Assembly: GCA_030831945.1 (NCBI GenBank) | Contig: JAURKC010000004.1 | Location: 124,001 to 188,000, forward strand | Source of the DNA: Ferruginibacter sp. | GTDB lineage: Bacteria; Bacteroidota; Bacteroidia; Chitinophagales; Chitinophagaceae | DNA length: 64,000 bases | Direction: 5' to 3' | Shown here: in pieces, positions 35,401 through 43,792 of the stretch | How positions within the stretch are numbered: the stretch's first letter is position 1 | Layout: each line of letters begins with the position of its first letter | Program-made: the position numbers and the translations under genes | The notes under the pieces: model-generated | Databases searched by the model: none | Told to the model about the DNA's origin: nothing | Seen by the model: the letters and a program-made list of their open reading frames with translations, nothing else

Positions 35401-36033
35401 ACTAGCAATTATTTTGACATTATACTTTTTAGCAAATTTTAATAAAACCAGATTTACCTTATCCTGGTCAGGAATACCATGCCTTTGTAATTCTATATAA
35501 AAGTCTTCCTGAAATATATTCAGCCACCATTTAAATTCATTTTCACCTTCTTCTTCACCTTTTGTTAAGATAGTTTGTGGTACTAATGCACCGAGACAAC
35601 AAGTAGTAGCAATAAGCCCTTCATGATATTTATGAATCAGTTGTTTATCAATACGTGGATATTTAGAATACATCCCTTCGATATAACCCAAAGAAGTAAG
35701 TTTAACTAAATTTTTATATCCAATATCATTTTTAGCTAATAAAATCTGATGATTTCTAGGATCTTTTTCATCCTTACTAAACGTTTTGCGAGTTCTATCG
35801 GTAGTGATGTAAAATTCACAACCTACAATTGGTTTAACCTTTAATGATTTATCATCATTTCTATGCTTATAAGCTTCCTTTACGAATTCAAATGCACCAA
35901 ACATGTTTCCATGATCACTGATGGCAAGTGCAGGCATTTTTTCAGCAATAGCTTTCTGATATAAATTTTTAATAGAAGCAGCGCCATCCAATAAAGAAAA
36001 CTGCGTATGAACATGTAGATGAGAAAAATCCAT
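32413..36033 (-). CDS. dnaE: DNA polymerase III subunit alpha
   Basis: The 1206-residue replicative polymerase has an N-terminal PHP domain ([17 protein letters not shown], then SDHGNMFG). The PolIII palm follows with the catalytic Asp motif [12 protein letters not shown] and [19 protein letters not shown], then a finger domain with [30 protein letters not shown]. An OB-fold lies near the C-terminus ([28 protein letters not shown]). Length is normal for Bacteroidota DnaE. Monocistronic by spacing. Confidence 0.96.
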   Translation of the reverse strand: [1206 protein letters not shown]

Positions 36034-36430
36034 AGGTATGTAAACTGAAATTTTTAAAACCGATTATAAAAAGATATTGAATTTGTCAACAATAAAAGGA
36101 TCTTCATTGAAATCAATTTCAGCCATACCTCAACTTGTAAAACAATAATCAGTTAGTAATTATATGTAGCAAATATCGTTTAGTAATAGATGCTTCTCGA
36201 ATTCTTTTTTCCACAAGATAAATTATTGATAATCAGTATTTTATGTTTGATTTTAATGACTTTCGCCCTGAAATCTTACCTTTGAAGAAATATTGTAATT
36301 AAATTTTATTAATTGTTTGTATCACAAGGTTTATAGAAAGGAATCGCTCAGAAGTGAATTGAAGGTATTTAAGGAGGAACAAATAACACAAGATTAAGTT
36401 GTACTTACGTGTAAACTTAAAATTTTACGT
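36034..36430. other. Divergent intergenic region between dnaE and the NlpC/P60 gene
   Basis: About 397 bases. It contains a -7 element at 36277-36284 for the rightward gene and a leader of about 140 bases. An AAGGAGG at 36371-36377 lies about 53 bases before the ATG and has no ORF starting at normal distance. An imperfect stem (ACGTgtAAA against TTTtACGT) sits just before the ATG. No other feature seen. Confidence 0.4.
36277..36284 (+). promoter_or_regulatory. -7 element of the NlpC/P60 gene
   Basis: TACCTTTG fits TAnnTTTG. Start near 36290 predicts a leader of about 140 bases. The nearest TTTG (36246-36249) is 27 bases upstream, longer than the usual spacer, so strength is uncertain. Confidence 0.4.
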
Positions 36431-37150
36431 ATGAAACACTTATTATTTTTGGCATTACTTATCAGCTTTATACTGGGTTCTTACTCAGTCGTAAATGCTC
36501 AAAAAAAAGTCAATTATAAAAGAAAAAAACCCCAAACAAGTCAAGGTAATTCTATTAAGTTTATCAAGGGTATAGAACTAAATACTGATTCCAGTTCTAC
36601 TGCCACAGCTATACTTGAAAAGAAAGTAAAGTTAAGTTCAATTACAGTAGCCCCCACATCGATAAATAATTATCTAAACAATATAGAAAACTGCTCTTCT
36701 TTCCAGTTTAAATATGCTATGATCATGAATAGGGAGGTGGAGAGTATCAATAATTTGGAACTGTATAATTTTATCAATGATTGGTGGTCCACTCGTTATC
36801 GTTTTGGAGGTTCAGATCACGAAGGAATTGATTGTAGCAGTTTTACTGAAAAATTATTTTCAAATGTATACGGTTATTCAGTTCCTAGAACTTCAAAGGA
36901 ACAATTTTCAGCATTTAAAAAAGTAGCTACTAAAGATCTAAAGGAAGGTGATTTAGTTTTCTTTAATACGAGAAGTACAAGAAGAAAAAAAAGAAAAGCT
37001 ATCACGCATGTTGGCCTTTATTTAGGCAATAATTATTTTGTACATAGTAGTGTTAGCGACGGTGTTACGATTAATAGCTTATCGGATGAATACTACAGAA
37101 AAAAATTTGTTTCAGGTGGCAGATTTCCTTTAACCGAATACAAAAAATAA
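36431..37150 (+). CDS. Secreted NlpC/P60 (C40) peptidase
   Basis: The 239-residue secreted protein has a signal peptide ending VNA with Gln at +1. A basic linker precedes a C-terminal NlpC/P60 domain (about 115-235). Catalytic residues are visible: Cys in GIDCSSFTEKLF, His in AITHVGLYLG, and a following polar His in NYFVHSS. The family cleaves D-iGlu-mDAP type peptide bonds in peptidoglycan. No LysM or SH3 domain is evident. Convergent with the flippase gene, 22 bases away. Confidence 0.9.
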   Translation: MKHLLFLALLISFILGSYSVVNAQKKVNYKRKKPQTSQGNSIKFIKGIELNTDSSSTATAILEKKVKLSSITVAPTSINNYLNNIENCSSFQFKYAMIMNREVESINNLELYNFINDWWSTRYRFGGSDHEGIDCSSFTEKLFSNVYGYSVPRTSKEQFSAFKKVATKDLKEGDLVFFNTRSTRRKKRKAITHVGLYLGNNYFVHSSVSDGVTINSLSDEYYRKKFVSGGRFPLTEYKK

Positions 37151-37172
37151 TAGCACTACTTTAATAGAGCAT

Positions 37173-38681
37173 CTACGATCTAAAACCCAATCTTTTTTGT
37201 AAGGTGTTCCAAACAGGTATAATATCTGAAGACAATTGAAGTAGAATAGTCCCACTACCATATAAAGCAATAAAGCTTAGACTTCTAATGACTAGCCAAA
37301 CAAATCCATGATAACTATCAAAGAGATAGAAACATAAATAATATGAAATAATACCTAAAACAATCGTGTAAAAAGATTTTAGTGTAAAGGGCTGCATTGA
37401 AAACTTTTTTTGCAAATACCAAAACCGTATGAGGTTATAAATAGTAAAGGAAATAAGATTAGCTATTGCTGGACCCATTACATCAAAATAATACTTAGTT
37501 AAGATATAATTCATGGGTAGCGTAATAGACAATAAAATAACTCCCGTAACGAACTCAAATTTCCATAAGGTAGAGGTAGAAATAATTTGAGCATTCACTC
37601 CAGTCCCCATATCAACGATTCTCATCAAACCAATGAAAAAGAATACCCACTTAGCATCTATGTAACCACTTTGCAAATGAAATGTAAAAATGCCATCTTC
37701 AAAATTTAACCAAATAAGAGAAAACATTCCAACGGCAAATATTAATTGATTGATTGAAGACTGCTTATAAATATTGAGAATTCTTTGTTGATCTTTATCT
37801 TTCCAAGCTTTTGATAAAGCAGCAATAGAGGAGGAGATAATTCCCCGTTGAGGTGCTTGAATAAGACTAGCCATATTTTGCGCTAATGAATATACTGCCA
37901 CCGCAGCAAGACCATTTACAGAAACTGATGCTAACAAAATGGTGTCGAAAACCCCTGCCACAGCATATACCAAGGTACCTCCGTAAATAAATTTAACAAG
38001 GGTTAATATTTTTTTAGCATATTTCTTCGATACGATACTGGCCTTAATTGTTAAATGAAGATTGCCTTTCTTGATTAGATAAAACAATAAAAACAGGGCA
38101 GTGATTAGGTAAGTAAATGAATAAATTTTAATGAATAAATCAAACTTACCTAGCCAACCAATAAAAGTGCAAATTATTAATATGGTAGTAAGTCCTCGAA
38201 AAAGTACTTCCCGAAGAAAATTAGTGAAAATAGATTCCTTTTGTTGCCATGCATAACTCTCTAATATGCTATACAAAGTTAATCCAAGTCCAAAAGGAAA
38301 AATCCAGTAATAATAATTAACAAATTCTGGAGAGTTTTTTCCAAATTTAAAGATGATCAAATCCTTAAAATAAATACCCCCCATTACTACAAAACAAAAA
38401 CCAATTAATGAAACCAATAAAGCCCAGGTTAGGATATCGTTTCGTTTTTTATCTAAATTGTCTTCATAGTAAGGATAAAATTTAAAAATATAGGAAGGCA
38501 TTCCTAAATTGGCAAAAGAAAACATTAGATTAGCTAAGGCTATAAAAATACCAGTAAGCCCATATTGTTCCTTAGTAAAACCACCTTCTTTAGTAAATAG
38601 ATAAGTATTAAAAAAGCCTAGGGCAAATCCCACATATACCATCAATGAAGAAATAATACTCTGCCTTCTAATTTGGCTCAT
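37173..38681 (-). CDS. Polysaccharide flippase-like membrane protein (MATE/PST superfamily)
   Basis: The 502-residue protein has about 12-14 hydrophobic helices and no signal peptide. It resembles lipopolysaccharide biosynthesis proteins of the PST/Wzx class within the MOP superfamily: helix-rich, KEGGFTKEQYGLTGIFIALANL at the start and AVYSLAQNMASLIQAPQRGIISSSIAALSKAW in the middle. It would flip undecaprenyl-linked oligosaccharide across the inner membrane. It starts 19 bases after the M1 peptidase gene and is far from the sugar cluster at 57 kb. Substrate unknown. Confidence 0.8.
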   Translation of the reverse strand: MSQIRRQSIISSLMVYVGFALGFFNTYLFTKEGGFTKEQYGLTGIFIALANLMFSFANLGMPSYIFKFYPYYEDNLDKKRNDILTWALLVSLIGFCFVVMGGIYFKDLIIFKFGKNSPEFVNYYYWIFPFGLGLTLYSILESYAWQQKESIFTNFLREVLFRGLTTILIICTFIGWLGKFDLFIKIYSFTYLITALFLLFYLIKKGNLHLTIKASIVSKKYAKKILTLVKFIYGGTLVYAVAGVFDTILLASVSVNGLAAVAVYSLAQNMASLIQAPQRGIISSSIAALSKAWKDKDQQRILNIYKQSSINQLIFAVGMFSLIWLNFEDGIFTFHLQSGYIDAKWVFFFIGLMRIVDMGTGVNAQIISTSTLWKFEFVTGVILLSITLPMNYILTKYYFDVMGPAIANLISFTIYNLIRFWYLQKKFSMQPFTLKSFYTIVLGIISYYLCFYLFDSYHGFVWLVIRSLSFIALYGSGTILLQLSSDIIPVWNTLQKRLGFRS

Positions 38682-38700
38682 AAGATTGTTTGATGCTAAA

Positions 38701-40392
38701 TTAATCTACCTTTTTGGTTTTAATATAAAAATTTGGATCTACTGAAAAAACACTATCAATAGTGGAACTTAGATTTGCGACTTGCCATTTCTCGGTAGGT
38801 TTAATCCATTGACTAGTTAATCCCACTGTCTTTATTGGCATCTCAAAGCCTTTCGAACAGTTGGTAAATCTGTGGTACAGCTTTTTATTCTCTATTCTAT
38901 ATTCTAATACAGGTATTTGAACGGTTCTCAAATATTGATGAAATACTTTGCTAAAATTTATATTTGACTGACTAGAAATATAATTCTCTACCTGAATAGA
39001 AGTTACTGTTTGATGATAAAAAGTAGCATTAAGACCTCTTAATATTTTTCTAAATAATACGTCATCATTAATAATTTGTCGTATGGTATGAATCATATTG
39101 GCTGCCTTAGGATACATATCTCCACTTCCTTCCTTGTTAACATTGTATGGACCAATGATAGGCTTATCATTAAGAATATTTTTTCTAATTCCTACAATGT
39201 AGGCTATAGCCGCCTCTTTTCCATAATAAAATTCAGTAAATAATGTTTCTGAATAATTGGTAAACCCTTCATGAACCCACATATCAGCTATATCCTTGGT
39301 GGTAATATTGTTACCAAACCACTCATGGCCACTTTCATGAATAATTATAAAATCCCATTTTAACCCCCAGCCTGTTCCGCTCAAGTCCTTACCTAAGTAT
39401 CCATATTTATACCCGTTACCATAGGCAACAGCACTCTGGTGTTCCATGCCTAAATGGGATGATTCAACCAATTTATATCCATCCTTATAAAAAGGGTAGG
39501 GACCAAACCAATACTCAAATGCCTTCATCATTCTTGGCGCATCTGTAAAATGTTTTTTTGCTTGATCTACATTGTAATCGAGAACCCAATAGTCCATGTC
39601 CAAATCACCTTTTTCACCTTTGTATACTTCGCTAAAATGAACATATTTTCCGATAGACGGAATGATCGTATAATTATTAATTGGAGAATTTACTGACCAC
39701 TGAGCAGTATTGGTACCATCATGGTTATTGGTAACCCCAATTAATCGTCCATTCGCTACCGTTATTAAGGTGTCAGGACTAGTAACCCAAATGGAAGCTT
39801 TATCTGGCTCATCACTTTGATGATCCTTACAAGGAAACCAAACGCTAGCACCTAATCCTTGACAAGCTATACTTACCCAAGGATTATTATTTTTATCCTT
39901 TTTCATAATAAGCCCTCCATCCCAAGGGGGACGATTAGCTATAATTGGTTTACCATGATAATAGGCTATCAAATGAATAGTAGCGGAAGAAATAGGAAGG
40001 GTTTTAAATAAATCAGATCTTACGAAATAGGCATTACCATCCTTACTGATCAATTTATTACTAATTTTTTTTGCGGGTAATGAGTTGGAATAAATAATAA
40101 TACTATCCAATAGTAAAGGATCTTGAAGATCAAGTTGAATATATTTTCCATTCTTAAGCACTTTAAAAGTGATGTCGTTATAACCACTAATAAAGCTATC
40201 GCTAATAGAAAACTTAACATGTAGGTCATAATTTGTAACATCCCACCAATCTCTTCCTGGTCCATATTGTCCACGCAAGGAATCCGAATGGGTATTCTTG
40301 ATTTTATTAGTCAACAGTTGGGCATTGACATCCTTTGCAGTAGAAGTTAACATTATAATAAATGCTAACGGGTATAACTTAGTCCATTTCAT
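38701..40392 (-). CDS. Secreted M1-family aminopeptidase
   Basis: The 563-residue zinc metallopeptidase has a signal peptide ending VNA with Gln at +1. The N-terminal beta domain (about 45-230) precedes the catalytic domain with HESGHEWFGN near residue 350 (HExxH) and the downstream Glu of MWVHEGFTNYSE, which completes the zinc site. The exopeptidase GxMEN-type loop appears as LGMEHQSAVAYG. Periplasmic or exported peptide trimming is likely. It lacks the C-terminal ARM-like domain of full-length M1 enzymes, consistent with the short size. First gene of a two-gene unit with the flippase gene. Confidence 0.92.
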   Translation of the reverse strand: MKWTKLYPLAFIIMLTSTAKDVNAQLLTNKIKNTHSDSLRGQYGPGRDWWDVTNYDLHVKFSISDSFISGYNDITFKVLKNGKYIQLDLQDPLLLDSIIIYSNSLPAKKISNKLISKDGNAYFVRSDLFKTLPISSATIHLIAYYHGKPIIANRPPWDGGLIMKKDKNNNPWVSIACQGLGASVWFPCKDHQSDEPDKASIWVTSPDTLITVANGRLIGVTNNHDGTNTAQWSVNSPINNYTIIPSIGKYVHFSEVYKGEKGDLDMDYWVLDYNVDQAKKHFTDAPRMMKAFEYWFGPYPFYKDGYKLVESSHLGMEHQSAVAYGNGYKYGYLGKDLSGTGWGLKWDFIIIHESGHEWFGNNITTKDIADMWVHEGFTNYSETLFTEFYYGKEAAIAYIVGIRKNILNDKPIIGPYNVNKEGSGDMYPKAANMIHTIRQIINDDVLFRKILRGLNATFYHQTVTSIQVENYISSQSNINFSKVFHQYLRTVQIPVLEYRIENKKLYHRFTNCSKGFEMPIKTVGLTSQWIKPTEKWQVANLSSTIDSVFSVDPNFYIKTKKVD

Positions 40393-40526
40393 TGTATAAA
40401 CTTAATTAAAATTGGAATGAAAGAGCAAATATTTGGTTAATCTTATTTAATTTTAGATCAATCGCTATCTATATTGATGGTTTTGTATCCGCTTTTTTAA
40501 AAACATTTTTTAATTATTTTAAGAAG

Positions 40527-42170
40527 ATGAAATTTAAACCGTCCACATTTAATTTTCATTTATCAATTGTATTATTAATTATTATTTTAATATCATTTTC
40601 CTGTTCAAATCACTCACATCATGAAAAAAAAATATTTCACTACAATGAGCAGAGTGGAATTGCCAGTTTAGATCCAGCTTTTGCTAAAAATCAATCCATC
40701 ATGTGGGCTATTCATCAATTGTACAATACATTGGTGGAAGTAGATGATCATTTGCAATTAAAACCATCTTTGGCTAAAAGTTGGGAATTATCAAAGGATC
40801 AACTTGAATTTACTTTTCATTTAAGGACGGATGTATATTTTCATGATAACCCGCTTTTTGAAAATGGGAAGGGTAGATTGATGAATGCAAATGATGTGGT
40901 TTATAGTTTACGTAGAATAATAGATGTAAATGTTGCTAGTCCTGGTGCATGGATTTTTAACAACCGAATTGATCCAAAGGGAGGCTTTAAGGCAATCAAT
41001 GATTCAACTTTCCAGCTTAAATTAATTAGACCTTTTCAACCAATATTAGGCATTTTAAGTATGCAATATTGTTCTATTGTACCCAAGGAAGCGATAGACT
41101 ATTACGGAAATGATTTTAGGAGTCACCCTATTGGTACAGGGCCTTTTGAAATGACCACTTGGATTGAAGGTCAAGCACTACTACTTAAAAGGAATGAACA
41201 TTATTATGAAAAGGATAATAGTGGAAATAAATTACCTTATTTAGATGGTGTTAGCATAAGTTTTTTCGATAGTAAAGCCACTGAGTTTTTAGAATTTCAA
41301 CAAAAAAGACTGGATTTTATTAATGATATAGATGCCAGTTTTAAAGATGAGATCCTTACCAAGACAGGCAATCTTAAAAAAGAGTGGGAGGGAAAGTTGG
41401 TGTTACAAAAACATCCCTATCTAAATATAGAATACCTAGGTATATTAGTTGATTCAAACAATGTATTGGTTAAAAAATCTCCCTTGAGATGGCAGAAAAT
41501 TAGACAAGCGATTAATTATGGTTTTGACAGAAAAAAGTTGATGTTGTACCTTCGAAATTCAATAGGGACTGCGGCTAACAGTGGATTTATTCCTTTAGGA
41601 ATGCCCTCATTTGATTCTTCGGTAGTTAAAGGCTATCATTATGATCCTGATAAAGCGAGAAAACTTTTATTGGAAGCTGGATTTTCAGGGGGAAATAATC
41701 TTCCTACAATTAAATTAATAACAATCCCTATTTATGCAGATCTCGCAGGATACATTTCCAATGAACTTAACCTTATTGGTATACCCATTCAAGTGGAGGT
41801 AGTGCAAAAGAGTATTTTGTTAGAACAGACTTCTAAATCACAGGCTTTATTTTTTAGAGGAAGCTGGATAGCTGACTACCCTGATGCAGAAAATTATTTG
41901 AGTGTTTTTTATGGAAAAAATCCAGCTCCACCTAATTATACAAGATATAATAATGCCGAGTATAATCAATTATATGAAAAAGCAATTGAAGAAAATAATG
42001 ATACAATCCGCTATCAATTATATAGAAAAATGGATCAGCTAATTTTAAATGACGCGCCCATAGTTCCTTTATGGTATGATATGGCCATACATCTTGTACA
42101 TAAAAATATTCAATCTTTTTATCCCAATAGCCTAAACATGTTAGAGTTAAGAAAAGTAATTAAAAAATGA
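40527..42170 (+). CDS. Peptide/solute ABC substrate-binding lipoprotein (SBP_bac_5)
   Basis: The 547-residue extracytoplasmic binding protein has a lipoprotein signal with lipobox ISFSC (Cys 26). The family-5 fold is shown by GIASLDPAFAKNQSIMWAIHQLYNTLVE, SLAKSWELSKDQLEFTFHLR, DVVYSLRRI, HPIGTGPFEM and DRKKLMLYLR. OppA/DppA-like proteins bind peptides or other solutes; the permease and ATPase genes are not adjacent, so it may be an orphan. Convergent with msrA. Substrate not determinable. Confidence 0.9.
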   Translation: MKFKPSTFNFHLSIVLLIIILISFSCSNHSHHEKKIFHYNEQSGIASLDPAFAKNQSIMWAIHQLYNTLVEVDDHLQLKPSLAKSWELSKDQLEFTFHLRTDVYFHDNPLFENGKGRLMNANDVVYSLRRIIDVNVASPGAWIFNNRIDPKGGFKAINDSTFQLKLIRPFQPILGILSMQYCSIVPKEAIDYYGNDFRSHPIGTGPFEMTTWIEGQALLLKRNEHYYEKDNSGNKLPYLDGVSISFFDSKATEFLEFQQKRLDFINDIDASFKDEILTKTGNLKKEWEGKLVLQKHPYLNIEYLGILVDSNNVLVKKSPLRWQKIRQAINYGFDRKKLMLYLRNSIGTAANSGFIPLGMPSFDSSVVKGYHYDPDKARKLLLEAGFSGGNNLPTIKLITIPIYADLAGYISNELNLIGIPIQVEVVQKSILLEQTSKSQALFFRGSWIADYPDAENYLSVFYGKNPAPPNYTRYNNAEYNQLYEKAIEENNDTIRYQLYRKMDQLILNDAPIVPLWYDMAIHLVHKNIQSFYPNSLNMLELRKVIKK

Positions 42171-42214
42171 TTATAAAACTTCTAGCACTTTATCAATCTA
42201 TAATTGATAATTGT

Positions 42215-42850
42215 TTAATGCTTCTTCAATTTGCTCTTAAACACCTTTTCAAATTTTTCAACCTTAGGTTTAATTACATATTGACAATAACTTTCACTTC
42301 CATTTAAATTAAAATAATTTTGATGGTAGTTTTCAGCAGGGTAAAATTTTACAAAAGGTTCCAATTTGGTAACAATTGGATTTGAAAAAGCTCCAGAACT
42401 ATTGAGTGCTGTAGCGTATTTCTGGACTTTTGACTTTTGGATGGCATCATGATAAAATACAACACTACGATATTGAGTACCTATATCATTGCCTTGACGG
42501 TTAAGTGTAGTTGGGTCGTGTACTTGCCAAAAAACTTCTAAGAGCTCATCAAAAGTAATTTTTGAAGGATCATACTCAATTTTTAAGCACTCCGCATGTC
42601 CGGTTGTGCCCGTACAAACTTGTTTATAAGTAGGTGATTCAACAGTACCGCCACTGTAGCCGCTCGTTACCTTAACAACACCTTCTAATTGTTGAAAAAC
42701 AGCCTCCGTACACCAAAAGCATCCTGTTCCAAAAGTTGCTGTTTCTACTGTCGCCTTTTCAGTCATAGTTTTAGATTTAATAATTGGCTTTGCCTGTGCC
42801 AAACAAAATTGACCATACAAAGAACAAATGATGATAATAAAAGATTTCAT
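42215..42850 (-). CDS. msrA: Secreted peptide-methionine (S)-S-oxide reductase
   Basis: MsrA with 211 residues from ATG at 42850; the TTG at 42877 would add nine residues before the signal peptide. The signal peptide ends CLA with Gln at +1, so repair is extracytoplasmic. The catalytic Cys 44 is in GTGCFWC, with a second Cys at 47. Diagnostic stretches are TSGYSGG, GHAECLKIEYDP, WQVHDPTTLNRQGNDIGTQYRS and ENYHQNYF. A resolving Cys is in SYCQYVIKPK. It reduces S-form methionine sulfoxide in proteins. Thioredoxin-like donor in the periplasm is not shown. Confidence 0.94.
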   Translation of the reverse strand: MKSFIIIICSLYGQFCLAQAKPIIKSKTMTEKATVETATFGTGCFWCTEAVFQQLEGVVKVTSGYSGGTVESPTYKQVCTGTTGHAECLKIEYDPSKITFDELLEVFWQVHDPTTLNRQGNDIGTQYRSVVFYHDAIQKSKVQKYATALNSSGAFSNPIVTKLEPFVKFYPAENYHQNYFNLNGSESYCQYVIKPKVEKFEKVFKSKLKKH

Positions 42851-43042
42851 TTTATACAATTTTAAAGGTTGTTCCAATTAATTAAGTTAGACCAACCCAT
42901 ATGATAATTCTAATTAAAAAAAATAATTTGATTCGATCAAGAAAACCAAATTCTCAAATATTTATTTAAAATTAATTAGCTTAGACAATAAAACAATTAA
43001 AAACTCCAAAGGTTTATAAAAATAGCTACTATTTACCCAAAT

Positions 43043-43050
43043 TAACTTTG
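43043..43050 (+). promoter_or_regulatory. -7 element before the PPC-domain gene
   Basis: TAACTTTG fits TAnnTTTG and ends 21 bases before the ATG at 43072. It supports that upstream start rather than the internal ATG at 43213. No clear -33. Confidence 0.4.
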
Positions 43051-43071
43051 ATTTAAATTGCTTCCTTGATT

Positions 43072-43623
43072 ATGTCTATACTATTTGAAAATTTAACAGT
43101 TTATCCAAAAGCGACTCATTCAAAAACAACCAAAATACTAACAAATATACATTGGCTATTATTGGTAATGACCTTTCTTTTATTTTTTTTATCCTGTAAA
43201 TCAAACCATACCATGCCCAATATCAGTTCCTATGCGATTCGATTAAAACCTGGTCAAGATTTAAAAGAGAGCATTCAACAATTGGTGGTGCAAAAAAATA
43301 TCAAGGCTGGATGGATTAGCACTTGTGCTGGCAGTCTTACTCAATACAATATCCGTTTTGCTAACCAACCCGATAGCAGTTCAGATAAAGGTCATTTTGA
43401 AATTGTTAGCTTAACAGGGACTGTTTCAGTCAATGGCTCCCATTTACACATTAGTATCAGTGATAGTACAGGCAAAACAATAGGTGGCCATTTAATGGAG
43501 GGGTGCAAAATATATACCACTGCAGAGATGGTAATTCTGACTACTGATCAATATGAATTTAAAAGGGAAAAAGATGGAACTACTCCATGGGATGAACTGC
43601 AAATTATTGATCAAAAGTTTTAA
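43072..43623 (+). CDS. PPC/DUF296-domain protein with N-terminal lipoprotein-like signal
   Basis: From ATG 43072 this is 183 residues. Residues about 28-42 are a hydrophobic helix ending in the lipobox FLSC (Cys 42), after an unusually long basic N-region. The rest is a PPC/DUF296 domain: YAIRLKPGQDLKESIQQLVVQ, GWISTCAGSL, LTGTVSVNGSHLHISISDSTG and GGHLMEGCKIYTTAEMVI. The fold's metal-binding His pattern (HLHIS, GGHL) is present. PPC domains are usually cytosolic. An internal ATG at 43213 would give a soluble 137-residue form, so the topology is uncertain. Confidence 0.75.
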   Translation: MSILFENLTVYPKATHSKTTKILTNIHWLLLVMTFLLFFLSCKSNHTMPNISSYAIRLKPGQDLKESIQQLVVQKNIKAGWISTCAGSLTQYNIRFANQPDSSSDKGHFEIVSLTGTVSVNGSHLHISISDSTGKTIGGHLMEGCKIYTTAEMVILTTDQYEFKREKDGTTPWDELQIIDQKF

Positions 43624-43792
43624 ATCAAAAATTAAATGGATAGTCTGACTTGAATCCATCGATTGATTTGAATCTATGATTTAATACCTTTTAAAGTAAA
43701 TACTAAAAATCTACGCGTAGAAGTATTGTAAGGATGGGTAATTCCTTAATTTTACAAACTTAAATTCTCATTGGATTGGAGTAAAAGTATTT

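Noticed and set aside
36371..36377. AAGGAGG as a ribosome-binding site
   Set aside because: It is about 53 bases before the ATG and no start codon lies 5-12 bases after it; Bacteroidota rarely use this signal.
40050..40274. Hydrophobic minus-strand frame inside the M1 peptidase gene
   Set aside because: It is an alternate frame of the same strand within a well-defined signal-peptide peptidase gene; no promoter or start context.
42190..42210. TTATCAAT/ATTGATAA hairpin between the peptide-binding gene and msrA
   Set aside because: Short AT-only stem without a T tail; may help termination but cannot be supported.
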